Shown here: piece by piece, positions 63,465 through 64,000 of the stretch
How the letters are laid out: each line of letters begins with the position of its first letter
Position numbering within the stretch: position 1 is the stretch's first letter
Source: Megaera polyxenophila
GTDB taxonomy: Bacteria > Pseudomonadota > Alphaproteobacteria > Rickettsiales > Rickettsiaceae
NCBI RefSeq assembly: GCF_029982035.1
Contig: NZ_CP104166.1
Span: 1 to 64,000 of the forward strand
DNA: 64,000 bases
Reading direction: 5' to 3'
Translations under genes and position numbers: made by a program
Notes under the pieces: model-generated
Database searches by the model: none
Told to the model about the DNA's origin: nothing
Seen by the model: only the letters and a program-made list of their open reading frames with translations

Positions 63465-64000
63465 ATGTCAGACGATAATTTTTCAGAAAATTCAAATAAA
63501 ACCACAAGAAGAGATTTTGTAACCCTTACTGCAAGTAGCCTAGCAGCAGTGGGAGTTGCTTGTAGTGCATGGCCGCTTGTTGATTCCCTGAATCCATCTG
63601 CAGATGTATTAGCTCTTTCTTCAATTGAGGTCGATATTTCGTCAATCGAACCAGGTCACACTATGACTGTCAAGTGGCGGGGCAAACCTGTGTTTATTAG
63701 AAATAGGACTGAAGAAGAAATAAAAGAAGCTAGAGAAACTCCTATGTCAGCACTTGTGGACCCTCAGGAAGATAGTGCAAGGGTTAAAGCAGGTCATGAT
63801 AAGTGGCTTATAACAATTGGCATCTGTACACATCTTGGATGCGTACCACTTGCAAATAAAGGTGATTACCTTGGTTGGTTTTGCCCGTGCCATGGGTCTC
63901 ATTATGATACTTCAGGAAGAATAAGAAAGGGACCAGCACCATTAAACCTTGTAATTCCTCCCTATGAGTTTATTTCAGATACTAAAGTTAGGATCGGATA
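63465..64000 (+). CDS. petA: ubiquinol-cytochrome c reductase iron-sulfur (Rieske) subunit, to the window end
   Basis: The 178 codons seen appear to be the whole protein: the window ends with the first two bases (TA) of the likely stop codon. It starts with a twin-arginine motif (TTRRDFV at 13-19) and a membrane span, so it is exported by Tat and anchored in the inner membrane. The 2Fe-2S ligands are in CTHLGC (Cys121, His123) and CPCHG (Cys140, His143); Cys126 and Cys142 form the disulfide. This subunit passes electrons from quinol to cytochrome c1 in complex III. Cytochromes b and c1 should follow beyond the window. Confidence 0.95.
   Translation, partial: MSDDNFSENSNKTTRRDFVTLTASSLAAVGVACSAWPLVDSLNPSADVLALSSIEVDISSIEPGHTMTVKWRGKPVFIRNRTEEEIKEARETPMSALVDPQEDSARVKAGHDKWLITIGICTHLGCVPLANKGDYLGWFCPCHGSHYDTSGRIRKGPAPLNLVIPPYEFISDTKVRIG

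Overview
The window is AT-rich bacterial chromosome from an obligate intracellular alphaproteobacterium, most likely a member of the Rickettsiaceae (Rickettsia or a sister genus). The assignment is inferred from gene content and protein wording. It rests on propionyl-CoA carboxylase, pyruvate phosphate dikinase, an EnvZ/OmpR-type pair, an LPS-transport cluster that includes RNase D, a PopZ-like protein, a DUF2670-type protein and a rickettsial-type Rieske protein, with few biosynthetic genes. No tRNA, rRNA or CRISPR array was found.

Layout. 1-3.4 kb: a sodium:solute symporter and copy 1 of an IS91-type element. 3.4-8.8 kb: a minus-strand operon of an RND efflux adaptor, a frameshifted RND pump and an alpha/beta hydrolase. 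8.9-16.8 kb: recJ, algH, a DsbD-like reductase, pccB and pccA. 16.8-17.4 kb: a gene-poor gap with a large imperfect palindrome, a possible serine-rich small gene and the ppdK promoter. 17.4-26.3 kb: ppdK, then minus-strand mutS, an IHF/HU-like gene, sppA, smpB, dapA and a branched-chain aminotransferase. 26.3-33.5 kb: a long plus-strand run of response regulator, sensor kinase, uppS, cdsA, an FtsB-like gene, rnd, kdsD, lptC, lptA and lptB, covering isoprenoid carrier, phospholipid and LPS supply. 33.6-35.2 kb: an IS5-type element with inverted repeats and a 4-bp target duplication.

35.2-40.2 kb: recO, a gamma-carbonic-anhydrase-like protein, a NAGPA-type glycosidase, an NfeD-like protein, yaaA, bdhA and a 51-residue zinc-finger gene. 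40.2-43.3 kb: a long hypothetical gene cut in two by copy 2 of the IS91-type element. 43.5-47.7 kb: a TolC-like protein, a PopZ-like protein, a secreted ankyrin protein with 141-bp internal repeats, and a small orphan gene. 47.6-58.3 kb: lipA, recF, mfd and sdhE on the minus strand, facing dnaA, dnaN, a RatA-like gene, HU and an RNA methyltransferase on the plus strand. 58.3-64 kb: a small membrane protein, aconitase, ccmA, ccmB, a DUF2670-type protein and petA, which runs to the window end.

The most useful irregularities are the two 1,816-bp IS91-type copies sharing the same transposase frameshift, one of them inside a gene; a fresh one-base frameshift in the RND pump; an RNase D gene with a strong Shine-Dalgarno but no canonical start codon; and the repeat-expanded ankyrin protein. 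No clearly new multi-gene system was recognised.
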